From Lewinellaceae bacterium (GTDB taxonomy: Bacteria; Bacteroidota; Bacteroidia; Chitinophagales; Saprospiraceae), in NCBI GenBank assembly GCA_016711435.1, contig JADJSY010000063.1:1-26039 (forward strand): 26,039 bases of DNA, in the 5' to 3' direction. Below, piece after piece: positions 8,221-17,623 of the stretch (position 1 is its first letter; each line of letters begins with the position of its first letter). The position numbers were made by a program, and so were the translations under genes. The notes below the pieces were generated by a model. The model was not told where the DNA came from and did not search any database. It saw only the letters and a list, made by a program, of their open reading frames with translations.

Positions 8221-8253
8221 ACGTTTACTTAAACTTAAAAGTATAGTAAACGT
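8221..8253. promoter_or_regulatory. Perfect 9-bp inverted repeat upstream of the transporter gene
   Basis: ACGTTTACT (8221-8229) and AGTAAACGT (8245-8253) are perfect reverse complements. Between them ACTT-AA-AAGT (8233-8242) forms an inner symmetry. It is AT-rich, unlike the GC-rich hairpin elements, and lies 58 bp before the BASS start. That position suits an operator for a second regulator. It does not match the palindromes before susC. Confidence 0.4.
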
Positions 8254-8272
8254 ATCCTCGGCTACCCCGGCA

Positions 8273-8308
8273 ATAACTGATAACTAATAACGGATAACTA
8301 ATAACTAC
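8273..8308. repeat. Period-7 ATAACTA array before a start codon
   Basis: Five consecutive degenerate heptamers (ATAACTG, ATAACTA, ATAACGG, ATAACTA, ATAACTA) end 3 bp before the BASS start codon. The same family recurs at 9448-9476 and, in other forms, near 22180, 22415 and 22550-22605. Confidence 0.75.
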
Positions 8309-8311
8309 TTA

Positions 8312-9436
8312 ATGACTGATTCTTCTTACAAATTTTTACTGGTTACCGGTTTGCTCAGCTTAGCCGCTGCGGCAGTTGCCTTTTTTGCCGATGCAAAGGA
8401 CTGGGCAGCGCCCCTGCTGATTTTGGGTTTGCCGGCATTGGCGTTCGGCATGCGCAGATTTGAAATTTTAAAAGGATTGACGTATCCGATCGTCATTTTA
8501 GCGGCGGCCGCTACAGCCATGTTTTATCCCCAGTATTTTATTCAAATCGGGGACTTTAAATTATCCGGATTGATTATACCCTTATTACAAATCATTATGT
8601 TCGGCATGGGCACCACCATGACTTTTAATGATTTTATGGGTATTCTTAAAACGCCCCGCGCTGTTGTACTGGGTATTTGTTGCCAGTTTGCCATAATGCC
8701 CTTTTTGGGATTTGCCATTGCGCATTCATTTGGATTTCCACCGGAAATTGCCGCAGGGGTGATCCTTATCGGCTGTAGCCCAAGCGGTTTGGCTTCCAAT
8801 GTCATGGCACTTATTGCCAAAGCGAACGTCCCGCTGTCTATCACGATTACAACATGTACGACCTTATTAGCGCCTGTTCTGACCCCGCTATTAATGAAAA
8901 CATTGGCCGGACAATTAGTTGAAATCAATTTCTGGAAGATGATGTGGGATATTATCCAAATGATCATAGTTCCCCTTTTCATTGGTTTTATCATCAACCA
9001 GTACTTCAAAAAAATAGCGGCCCTTTTAAAAGATTATTTACCCTTTATTTCGATGGCGGGCATCGCCCTCATCCTGATGGTCATGATCGCTGCCGGCCAA
9101 AAATCCTTGATGAATGTAGGTTGGTTGCTCATAGTTGCAGTATTGATACACAATTTGGGCGGGTTCCTGTTGGGCTACGGCGCCGGAAAATTATTCGGCA
9201 TGAACGAAGCCGATAGCCGCACCATAGCCATTGAAGTGGGCTTGCAAAACGGCGGCCTGGCCTCCGGTCTGGCCAATCAAATGGGCAAAATCGCCACCAT
9301 CGGTTTAGCGCCTGCCCTGTTCGGAACCACGATGAATATTACCGGCTCCATCCTGGCCGGCTGGTGGGGCAGAGGGAAGAAAGACCTCAGTGAAAAGGCA
9401 AAATTGCAAGGGGCAAAAAGCAATGATAGCCAATGA
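8312..9436 (+). CDS. BASS-family (bile acid:sodium symporter) transporter
   Basis: 374 aa with about ten hydrophobic segments and no cleavable signal. Family signatures are clear: GCSPSGLASNVMALIAKANV at about residues 153-172, followed by the paired LSITITTCTTLLAPVLTPLL, and EVGLQNGGLASGLA near residue 310, which form the two substrate/sodium-binding halves. BASS proteins couple sodium entry to uptake of organic anions; the member PanS moves the 2-keto-acid ketopantoate. Being inside a sugar-acid locus suggests a sugar acid or keto-deoxy sugar acid as cargo here (inference). The C-terminal tail (EKAKLQGAKSNDSQ) is encoded by a low-complexity repeat also seen at the end of the AraR-like gene. 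GH29 follows after 43 bp. Confidence 0.92.
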   Translation: MTDSSYKFLLVTGLLSLAAAAVAFFADAKDWAAPLLILGLPALAFGMRRFEILKGLTYPIVILAAAATAMFYPQYFIQIGDFKLSGLIIPLLQIIMFGMGTTMTFNDFMGILKTPRAVVLGICCQFAIMPFLGFAIAHSFGFPPEIAAGVILIGCSPSGLASNVMALIAKANVPLSITITTCTTLLAPVLTPLLMKTLAGQLVEINFWKMMWDIIQMIIVPLFIGFIINQYFKKIAALLKDYLPFISMAGIALILMVMIAAGQKSLMNVGWLLIVAVLIHNLGGFLLGYGAGKLFGMNEADSRTIAIEVGLQNGGLASGLANQMGKIATIGLAPALFGTTMNITGSILAGWWGRGKKDLSEKAKLQGAKSNDSQ

Positions 9437-9443
9437 ATATGAA

Positions 9444-9477
9444 CACGGATAACCAATAACTAATAACGGATAACTAC
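9444..9477. repeat. Period-7 ATAACTA array before GH29
   Basis: Degenerate heptamers (ATAACCA, ATAACTA, ATAACGG, ATAACTA) fill the gap between the BASS stop and the GH29 start. The array is closely related to 8273-8308, so the two genes share nearly the same 5' leader sequence. Confidence 0.7.
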
Positions 9478-9479
9478 AC

Positions 9480-11111
9480 ATGAGAACGATTCTTGCAGCC
9501 CTTTATCTATTGTTTCAGTGTTCCCTGTCAGCACAGGAAAACTATGTAATCTCCATACGGACAGACAAGGAAGCGGTGGCGCCCGGAATATTTGAACCCA
9601 ACCTGGCGTCGCTTCAAAAATACAAAGTGCCGGATTGGTTTCGCAATGCCAAGTTCGGAATCTGGGCGCATTGGGGGCCGCAATGTCAGCCCGGACAAGG
9701 AGATTGGTACGCCCGCAACATGTACTGGCAGGGAAGCAACACCTACAACTGGCACGTAAAAAATTATGGACACCCCTCAAAGTTCGGATTCAAGGATGTC
9801 ATAAACAGCTGGAAAGCGGAGAAATGGGATCCCGAAAAATTGGTCGCCTTATACAAACGGGCCGGTGCGCAATATTTTTTCGCCATGGCCAACCACCATG
9901 ACAACCTGGACATGTGGGACAGTAAATACCAGCCATGGAATACGGTGAACGTAGGCCCGCGCAAGGATATACTGGCCGGATGGGCGGAAGCGGCCAAAAA
10001 ACAAGGGCTGCCCCTGGGACTTAGCGTACATGCCGCCCATGCCTGGTCGTGGTTTGAAACCGCTCAGCAAGCGGACCGGGAAGGCGAATTTGCCGGCGTC
10101 CCTTATGACGGCCGGTTGACCGCTGCCGATGCGAAGGGTACCTGGTGGGAAGGGCTGGATCCGCAGGAACTCTATGCGCAGAATCACCCGCTGAGCGCAG
10201 GAAGTGAAAGCATCCACGGCATTCATAAACTGTGGAATTGGGAAAATGGAGTGGCTGTACCATCACAGGAATATTGCGAGAAATTCTACAACCGCACGAT
10301 GGATTTGATCAACCGGTTTCAGCCTGATTTGCTCTATTTCGATGATACTTTTTTGCCGCTGTATCCAATCAGCGATGCCGGTTTAAAGATCGCGGCCCAT
10401 TACTACAACAACAGCATGGCCCGGAATAATGGTGCGTTGAAAGCCGTCCTGTTTGGAAAAGTGCTGACAGACGAACAAAAAAAATACGTGGTATGGGATG
10501 TGGAACGGGGAGCGCCGGATAAAATACAGGAACTCGCCTGGCAAACCTGTTCCTGCATCGGAGAATGGCATTACAAAAATGCACTCTTTGAAGAAAACAG
10601 ATACAAGCCCGCCCGGGAAGTGATCCACACCCTTGTGGATATAGTGAGTAAAAATGGCAACCTCCTGTTGAATATTCCGGTAAAAGGCGACGGCAGCATC
10701 GATGACAAGGAAATCGCTGTACTGGAAGGCATTGCCGGCTGGATGGACATCAACAAGGAAAGTATTTTTAATACGCGCCCCTGGAAAATTTTCGGCGAAG
10801 GCCCCGCAGCAGATGCTGCAAATCCGATCAATGCCCAGGGGTTTAACGAAGGCAAAATCAAATTCTCGTCAAAGGATATCCGGTTTAATCAGGACGGAAA
10901 CATCCTTTATGTAACCGTGCTGGGTGTTCCGGCGGAAGATGTTGTCGTAAGAGCACTCGGTACTTCAGGCGGAGGACAGAAAATAAAAAAAATTGAACTG
11001 CTGGGCAGCAAAGAGAAAATAAGATGGAGCCGGAATGCCAACGGGTTAAAAATCAAAAAGCCCAAAACTGCTCCGAATGACATTGCGCTGGTTTTTAAAA
11101 TTCGATTATAA
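9480..11111 (+). CDS. Alpha-L-fucosidase, GH29
   Basis: 543 aa. It removes terminal alpha-L-fucose by a retaining mechanism. The N-terminus is a signal peptide (MRTILAALYLLFQCSLSAQ), so it acts in the periplasm or at the surface. The (beta/alpha)8 domain is recognisable: WFRNAKFGIWAHWGPQ (residues about 53-68), then AQYFFAMANHHDNLDMWDSK with the conserved HHD, and PDLLYFDDTFLPLY near residue 280, where the first Asp of FDD is the likely nucleophile. NGNLLLNIPVKGDGSID closes the barrel, and a C-terminal beta domain follows. The acid/base residue of this family varies and was not assigned. It lies between the BASS transporter and the GH43 fusion, so fucose is probably one side group of the target glycan. 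Length is typical and the frame is intact. Confidence 0.93.
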   Translation: MRTILAALYLLFQCSLSAQENYVISIRTDKEAVAPGIFEPNLASLQKYKVPDWFRNAKFGIWAHWGPQCQPGQGDWYARNMYWQGSNTYNWHVKNYGHPSKFGFKDVINSWKAEKWDPEKLVALYKRAGAQYFFAMANHHDNLDMWDSKYQPWNTVNVGPRKDILAGWAEAAKKQGLPLGLSVHAAHAWSWFETAQQADREGEFAGVPYDGRLTAADAKGTWWEGLDPQELYAQNHPLSAGSESIHGIHKLWNWENGVAVPSQEYCEKFYNRTMDLINRFQPDLLYFDDTFLPLYPISDAGLKIAAHYYNNSMARNNGALKAVLFGKVLTDEQKKYVVWDVERGAPDKIQELAWQTCSCIGEWHYKNALFEENRYKPAREVIHTLVDIVSKNGNLLLNIPVKGDGSIDDKEIAVLEGIAGWMDINKESIFNTRPWKIFGEGPAADAANPINAQGFNEGKIKFSSKDIRFNQDGNILYVTVLGVPAEDVVVRALGTSGGGQKIKKIELLGSKEKIRWSRNANGLKIKKPKTAPNDIALVFKIRL

Positions 11112-11243
11112 CCACACAAAACATTTGAGTACAGCGCGCCGGCGATGTCTTTAAGTGTGATAAGGATCAAGATGAGCGCTAAATCTTCCATAACTCATTG
11201 ATTAATATTGCTTTTTGCCCTTTGTTATTTTGCCATTTTAGTA

Positions 11244-14200
11244 ATGAAGCACTATTTATTCCTACTGATAATATTGACTTCCCAAGGCATACAGGCCCAG
11301 GGGGAACCGGCCCAAAACCCCGTCATCTTTGCCGATGTACCCGATATGTCTATTGTTCGTGTGGATAAAACGTATTACATGAGCAGCACTACCATGCACC
11401 TGAGTCCAGGCGTGCCTATGATGAAATCGACAGACTTAGTCAACTGGAAATTGATCAATTACGCTTATGACACCTTGGGCGATGTGGATGCCCTGAATCT
11501 TGAAAACGGCGCAAACGCTTACGGCAGAGGCTCCTGGGCGAGTTGCCTGAGATACCACAAAGGCATATTCTATGTATCCACTTTTGCCGCCACCACCGGA
11601 AAAACCTATATCTACAAAACTAAGGATATAGAAAAGGGGCCTTGGGAGCGCATCGCCTTCGAACCTGCTTACCACGATCATACCATCTTTTTGATGACGA
11701 TGGAAAAACATATATGATCTGGGGCGTCAGTAAACTCAAAATGGTTGAACTCAAAGCAGACCTTTCCGGCATGAAAGCGGGTACGGAACGTGTGCTCATT
11801 GAAAATGCGAGCGCACCGGCAGGCGATAACATCATGCTGGGCGCCGAAGGATCGCAACTGTTTAAAGTAAATGGAAAGTACTATCTGTTCAACATTACCT
11901 GGCCCCGGGGCGGCATGCGGACGGTTGTGGTTCACCGGGCAGATCAAATTACAGGGCCGTATGAAGGCAAATTGGCGCTGCAGGATTTGGGTGTCGCGCA
12001 GGGCGGATTGATTGATACGCCGGACGGCCATTGGTACGCTTATCTTTTCAGGGATTACGGTGGGGTAGGGCGTATCCCATACTTAGTGCCGGTGAAATGG
12101 GAGGACGGCTGGCCTGTTTTAGGGGTGCATGGCAAGGCGCCCGAAACGCTCGACCTGCCCGCAAGTAAGGGCCTGATACCCGGTATTGCCGCATCCGACG
12201 AATTTACCCGAAAAAAAGGCTCGCCCGCGTTGCCATTGGTTTGGCAGTGGAACCACAATCCCGATCATACGCTCTGGTCGGTCACCGCAAGAAAAGGTTA
12301 TCTCCGCCTCAAAACCGGGCGAACGGATACCTCCTTTGTACAGGCCAGAAATACACTCACGCAGCGCACCATCGGCCCGGTCTGTTCGGGCGCCACCTCG
12401 CTCGATGTGTCCCATATGAAAGAAGGGGATTTTGCGGGCTTGTGTTTATTGCAAAAAAACTATGGCCTGGCGGGCGTGAAAATCAAGAACGGCAGCAAGT
12501 CTATAGTCATGGTCACTGTGGCGTCGGGCAAAGCGGTGGAAGTACAAAGCATTCCGCTGACTCAAAATACCGTCTTTTTCAAAGCGGAATGCAATTTTAA
12601 GGAACGCACAGATGTCGCACATTTCTTTTATAGTCTCGATGGGAAATCCTGGATTTCGATAGGCGAACCGCTGAAAATGCCCTACACCTTACCCCATTTT
12701 ATGGGCTACCGTTTCGGATTGTTCAATTATGCGACGCAAAAAACAGGCGGGTTCGCCGACTTCGATTTTTTCCGTTTGGAAGACAAAATTGTCCATACAG
12801 GCAGCGATGTCGGCTTATTGGATGGCCCGTTCAAACATGCCCGCGATCTCAATATTCAAACCCTTTTACAATACGATACGGATCGCTTGCTGGCGCCTTA
12901 CCGCAAGCAATCCGGGCTGTCGCCCAAAGCGCCCGGCTATCCAAACTGGGATGGATTGGACGGGCATGTGGGCGGGCATTATTTGTCGGCCGTGGCCATG
13001 AATTATGCCGCGACCGGAAACGCCGAATGCAAAAAGCGCTTAGACTACATGATAGCGGAACTCAAAACCTGTCAGGACGCCAATACAAGCAATCATCCCG
13101 AATGGGGCGCCGGTTATCTGGGGGGCGTTCCGAACAGCGACACGATATGGGCTACTTTTAAAAAAGGCGATTTTACAGCGTATCGTGCCGCCTGGGTGCC
13201 CTGGTATAATGTTCATAAAATGTATGCCGGACTCAGAGATGCCTGGTTGTATACGGGTAATGAAGCCGCAAAAACAATGTTTCTGCATTTCTGCGACTGG
13301 GGATTGACCATAACGGCTGCATTGTCCGACGAACAAATGCAGGCTATGCTGGATACCGAACACGGCGGTATGAATGAGGTTTTTGCGGATGCTTACCAAA
13401 TGACCGGCCAGGAAAAATATCTAACCGCAGCAAAGCGGTTTTCTCACAGGATGTTGCTGGACCCGATGTCGGTCGGGCAGGATAATTTAGACAACAAACA
13501 CGCGAATACGCAGATACCGAAAGTCATTGGTTTTCAGCGCATAGCGGCACTTTCCGGGGAAGAAAAATATGCGCATGCCGCCCGTTTTTTTTGGGAAACC
13601 GTTACGAGGCATCGCAGCCTGGCATTTGGAGGCAACAGCCGGCGGGAATCTTTTCCGGGTGATGCTGCCTGTGGAGACTTTGCCGATGAGGTACAAGGGC
13701 CGGAGTCCTGTAATTCTTATAACATGCTGAAACTGACCGAGCATTTGTTCCGGTCGGATCCGCGGGCAGAATACGCCGATTATTATGAAAGAACCCTATT
13801 CAACCATATCCTGTCTACGCAGCACCCAGAAACCGGCGGTTATGTATATTTCACGCCTGCCCGTCCGCGCCATTACCGGGTTTATTCCACCCCCAACCAG
13901 GCCATGTGGTGCTGCGTAGGCAGCGGCATGGAAAACCATGGGAAATACAATGAATTTATTTACACCCAACAAAATGATTCCCTGTTTTTAAATCTTTTTA
14001 TCGCCTCTGAATTGAATTGGCGGGATAAAGGCGTGCGCATCAGACAGGAAACCAGTTTTCCCAATGAAGAACAAACCAGCTTGAAAGTGACCGAAGGCGC
14101 CGCTCATTTTACCTTAATGGTTCGGTATCCTTCCTGGGTGAAAGCCGGTGCACTGCAAATAAAAGTGAACAACAAGCCCGTTGCTTTCACGGCGCATCCG

Positions 14201-15090
14201 TCCTCCTATATCGCGATCGATCGGCTTTGGAAAAAGGCGATGTGGTGGACATTCAACTGCCCATGCATACGACCACAGAACAAATGCCCAATGTACCTGA
14301 ATACATAGCATTTATGCACGGCCCTATCCTGCTTGGCGCCAAAACGGGTACCGAAGATTTGAAAGGATTGTTTGCCGATGATGGCCGCTGGGGACAAATT
14401 GCCGGCGGTGAAAGGCTCCCGCTCGACAAAGCCCCTATCATTATCGAAGATCATCCGGCTGACATTCCCGGTAAACTCACGCCGGTGAAAGGGCAACCCT
14501 TCACTTTTACAGCGCCGGCGTTCAACATGATCAACCCGGTAAAGGTACTGCTGGAGCCGTTCTATCAAATCCACGATGCGCGGTATATGATGTACTGGAT
14601 GGCGCTGACCCAAACGCAATACAAATCTTACCTGGATTCCATCGCTGCGGCGGAAACGGAAAAACTGGCTTTGCAAAAAAGAACCGTCGACTTTGTTGCA
14701 ACGGGAGAACAACAACCCGAAGCGGATCATGCCATGCAAAATGCACAGTCGAACGCGGGTTCTTACCGAAACGAATTCTGGCGCGATGCCGCAAACGGTG
14801 GGTATTTCAGTTACCAACTTACTACGAATAGCGAAGTCAACCTGATCCTGCGGGTGCGCTATTGGGGTGCAGAATGGGGAAGCCGGAAATTCGATATCTA
14901 CATCGATGGAGAAAAGTTGGTGTCGGAAGACAATACAAACAAATGGAACCAATCAAAATTTCAGGAAATAGAGTACCCCATTCCCGACACGATGCTGCAA
15001 GGCAAAAAAGACATCCGCATAAAATTTCAGCCGCTGCCGCAGCATACGGCCGGGGCTGTTTATGGTATCCGGTTACTCAGGAACAAATGA
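11244..15090 (+). CDS. GH43 - beta-sandwich - GH127/146 (DUF1680) fusion, two frameshifts
   Basis: About 1282 aa when two missing bases are restored: one in T5 at 11688-11692 and one in A5 at 14231-14235. As given, it reads as three fragments. Start is the ATG at 11244 (signal MKHYLFLLIILTSQGIQAQ). Residues about 25-330 are a GH43 five-bladed propeller: PDMSIVRV (catalytic base Asp), HDHTIFFDDDGKTYMIWG across the first frameshift, and AEGSQLFKVNGKYYLFN (likely general acid Glu). Residues about 330-510 are the GH43 C-terminal beta-sandwich. From about 515 a DUF1680 domain follows with the GH127-type zinc/cysteine site: GGNSRRESF, GPESCNSYNMLKL and MWCCVGSGMENHG, where the first Cys of the CC pair matches the thiol nucleophile. 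About residues 1000-1282 are C-terminal beta domains. Likely activities are arabinofuranosidase/xylosidase and beta-L-arabinofuranosidase. Confidence 0.85.
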
Positions 15091-15126
15091 AATATAGTCA
15101 ACACAGGGTGGTTTATTGCCGCGCTC

Positions 15127-15178
15127 GCCTCAACCCCTCAACACTCTCAACTCTCAACATTCTCAACATCTCAACCAT
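15127..15178. repeat. Degenerate CTCAACA-type array before RraA
   Basis: A run of CTCAACx units (CTCAACC, CTCAACA, CTCTCAA, CTCAACAT) with period 7-9 occupies most of the gap between the GH fusion and the RraA gene. A frame that stays open through it would add a 28-residue repeat-coded extension to RraA; I reject that in favour of the ATG with a signal peptide. Confidence 0.7.
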
Positions 15179-15199
15179 TACTATAAACCACTTTCTGTT

Positions 15200-16156
15200 A
15201 TGAAAATCTTGCTCCGATTCTCGATTTTATTAGCATCATTTCCGCTTTTGCTACACGCACAACAAATTTCCAAAGAGGAATTAATATTTCTTACGCCGGA
15301 ATGGAAAGGAGAACGTTTCCCCGACGGCAGACCCAAAGTGCCGGACGATGTTCTAAAAAGAATGAAGATGGTCACGCTCGAGGAAGCCTGGGCGGTCTGT
15401 CGCGGCGCCGGCTACAATTATCAATATGAGGGCAATTGGAAGCAAATTCACCCGGAAGGCGTTTTGGTCGGAAGAGCATTGACGGCCACTTTTTTCCCGG
15501 GAAGACCGGACATCCACAAGGTAATACAGCAAAAAGGAAATGCCGACGGACGCATCCTTGCGCCAAACTCCTGGGCCATCGACATGCTTCAGCCCGGCGA
15601 TGTATATGTGGTAGATCAACATGGAGCCGAAATTGACGGCCCCACCGTTGGCGATAACCTGGGAAACTCCATTTACGCAAGATCCGGAAACGGAATGGTG
15701 TACGACGGCCCTGTCAGAGACGTAAACGGGCTGCAGGAAATAGAAGGATTTACGTCCTATTTCAAAACCTATCACCCTTCCCATCACTTTGGCAGTGTAG
15801 ACAGCAGTGGAAGGGCAGCACGATTAAATACAACTTTGGTCGGTATTAATAAGCCTACCCGAATTGGCGGGGCTACCGTTATGCCGGGCGACGTAGTGCT
15901 CGGGAGAAATGGCGGCGTCCTGTTTATTCCGCCGCACCTGGCCCTGCAAGTGGTGGAAACATCAGAAATCGTTCGGCTCAGGGATATGTTCGGGCACCAA
16001 AGGTTGCGGGAGAAAAAATATACCGCCGGTCAAATCGACAGCCGCTGGCCGGCTGAAATTGAGAAGGACTTTTCCCAGTGGTTAAAAGATAACAAAACAG
16101 CGCTGCCCGTATCGCCCGAGCGGGTGGAGGAACTGCTTAAAACACGAACCTGGTGA
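15200..16156 (+). CDS. Exported RraA-like aldolase/decarboxylase-fold protein
   Basis: 318 aa from the ATG at 15200, chosen because it begins a clear signal peptide (MKILLRFSILLASFPLLLHAQQ). The remainder is an RraA-like domain: VGDNLGNSIYARSGNGMVYDGPVRDVNGLQEI carries the family core, with the Arg-Asp of GPVRD matching the residues that in the aldolase members bind the keto-acid and the metal. Relatives include 4-hydroxy-4-methyl-2-oxoglutarate aldolases, which cleave 4-hydroxy-2-oxo acids to pyruvate. The related RNase E inhibitor role would be cytoplasmic and is unlikely for an exported protein. A residue block before the core (WKGERFPDGRPKVPDDVLKRMK) is longer than in minimal RraA. In a sugar-acid locus it may act on a 2-keto-3-deoxy acid (inference). 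It is followed 2 bp after the stop by a 13-bp inverted repeat. Confidence 0.85.
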   Translation: MKILLRFSILLASFPLLLHAQQISKEELIFLTPEWKGERFPDGRPKVPDDVLKRMKMVTLEEAWAVCRGAGYNYQYEGNWKQIHPEGVLVGRALTATFFPGRPDIHKVIQQKGNADGRILAPNSWAIDMLQPGDVYVVDQHGAEIDGPTVGDNLGNSIYARSGNGMVYDGPVRDVNGLQEIEGFTSYFKTYHPSHHFGSVDSSGRAARLNTTLVGINKPTRIGGATVMPGDVVLGRNGGVLFIPPHLALQVVETSEIVRLRDMFGHQRLREKKYTAGQIDSRWPAEIEKDFSQWLKDNKTALPVSPERVEELLKTRTW

Positions 16157-16158
16157 AT

Positions 16159-16199
16159 GGTTATCAGCACATGGTTATTGGTTATTTGTGCTGATAACC
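16159..16199 (+). terminator. 13-bp inverted repeat right after RraA
   Basis: GGTTATCAGCACA (16159-16171) and TGTGCTGATAACC (16187-16199) are perfect reverse complements around a 15-bp spacer, 2 bp after the stop. No T-tract follows. Its sequence belongs to the GGTTATC/GATAACC repeat family found elsewhere in the window, so it may be a repeat more than a terminator. Confidence 0.5.
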
Positions 16200-16300
16200 A
16201 AGCATTTACAGTCAATTCGGTCTAAAATCATAACTGATTAGCACAGGGCAGCCCCAGGTATTGTAGCAACTACGGGAAAAAACTATCAGAAGAACTCATT

Positions 16301-17623
16301 TTGGCAGGTACATTTTTGACCAAAAGCGCGTTAGCCGGCGCATTTAGCCTTTCAGGATTGTCCGAAACCTTTGGAACAGGTTACACCAATGCGGTGGACG
16401 ACAACCCCAAACTGTCGGCGCCTTCCGATCTGAAAATTACCGATCTGAAAGTTGCCTATCTGAAAGGCGGAGGAAGAATGTTCATTAAAATAATGACCAA
16501 CCAGGGTATCGTCGGATATGGTGAAGCCGTAGATGCAGTTGCAGGTACCTATCACATGGTAAAACGCTTCGGATTTTTTTTAAAAGACCAAAATCCGCTG
16601 AATATCCACCGGATATTTGATCAAATCAGAAAAGGCGGCGTGTTTGGAGGCGCGCAGGCAGGCATGTACATCGCGGTATTATCAGGTATTGAAACAGCCT
16701 TATGGGACCTGGCCGGAAAGGCGCTGGGTATTCCGGTATATCAATTGCTGGGCGGTAAGTTCCGGGATAGCGTCCGGGTTTATATGGATACCGCGCTGTA
16801 TCAGAACAGACTGCCAAAGCCGGAAGATTTTGCAGAGGCTGCCAAGGAAGCCGTTGATCTGGGTATGACAGCCGTGAAATTTGACCTGGATCAGGCGAAC
16901 GATCCCAATAAATATGACCGCTACAACTGGACTGCCGGCCCAGCGGAAGTCCAAAGAATGTACGATCAAATGGCCGCTGCAAGAGCAGCCGTGGGTCCCA
17001 ATATCGACATTTGTGCGGATATGCACGGGCGGTATGACTTCCCAACCGCTCAGCGCGTGGCTAAGGTACTGGAACCCCTGAACCTGATGTGGCTGGAGGA
17101 ACCGATTCCGGCTGAAAACGTCGATGCTTACGCGGAAATCGCAAAATCCACCAGCACGCCGATTTGTGCGGGCGAAAACGTTTACCTCGCGTATGGTTTC
17201 AGGCCCTATCTGGAAAAAGGAGCGGTTGATATCATCATGCCGGACCTGCAAAAAGCCGGCGGACTGGGCGAAGGGCAACGCATAGCCAACTTAGCCAATT
17301 TGTACTACGTTCCTTTCGCGCCGCACATGGTCGCATCCTACCTGGGGGCAATGGCTGCCGCTCATGTGTGCGCCTCGGTGCCGAATTTTATGATTCTGGA
17401 GTGGCAGATCTATTACCACAAAGACCCAATGTGGAAAGATATTGTCAATTTTGACGGGAAGGAATTCGTGGAAAAGGGTTTCATTAAAGTGTCTGACAAG
17501 CCTGGTATCGGCGTGGACATCAACGAAGAAGGTTTGAAAAAACATGCCATGCCCGACATTCCGTTTTTCGAGAGTAAAAATGCAATAAATAGCGCTCAAA
17601 AAACATCTTGTGCTTTTGACTAA
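16301..17623 (+). CDS. Enolase-superfamily sugar-acid dehydratase (mandelate racemase subgroup)
   Basis: About 440 aa. Predicted to remove water from an aldonic acid to give a 2-keto-3-deoxy acid. The C-terminal barrel carries the metal ligands Asp (CADMHGRYD), Glu (WLEEPIP) and Glu (ICAGENVY), the D-x-H pair typical of galactonate/mannonate/arabinonate-type dehydratases, a catalytic His in PFAPHMVASYLG and a closing Glu in FMILEWQIYY. The capping domain ends about residue 130. No ATG is found: the frame runs back to a TGA at 16235 and TTG at 16301 is the only start-like codon. The segment FLTKSALAGAFSLSGL looks like the hydrophobic core of a Tat-type leader, but the twin arginine is absent, so the 5' end may be damaged. 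The last codons overlap a 30-bp repeat arm that supplies the stop. Exact substrate is unknown; L-arabinonate, D-xylonate or L-fuconate would suit the locus. Confidence 0.88.
   Translation: MAGTFLTKSALAGAFSLSGLSETFGTGYTNAVDDNPKLSAPSDLKITDLKVAYLKGGGRMFIKIMTNQGIVGYGEAVDAVAGTYHMVKRFGFFLKDQNPLNIHRIFDQIRKGGVFGGAQAGMYIAVLSGIETALWDLAGKALGIPVYQLLGGKFRDSVRVYMDTALYQNRLPKPEDFAEAAKEAVDLGMTAVKFDLDQANDPNKYDRYNWTAGPAEVQRMYDQMAAARAAVGPNIDICADMHGRYDFPTAQRVAKVLEPLNLMWLEEPIPAENVDAYAEIAKSTSTPICAGENVYLAYGFRPYLEKGAVDIIMPDLQKAGGLGEGQRIANLANLYYVPFAPHMVASYLGAMAAAHVCASVPNFMILEWQIYYHKDPMWKDIVNFDGKEFVEKGFIKVSDKPGIGVDINEEGLKKHAMPDIPFFESKNAINSAQKTSCAFD

Noticed and set aside
8200..8253. Possible rho-independent terminator
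   Set aside because: The stem is AT-rich and no T-tract follows; an operator or repeat explains it better.
15116..15199. 28-residue N-terminal extension of RraA
   Set aside because: It is encoded by the CTCAACA array and would bury the signal peptide that begins at 15200.
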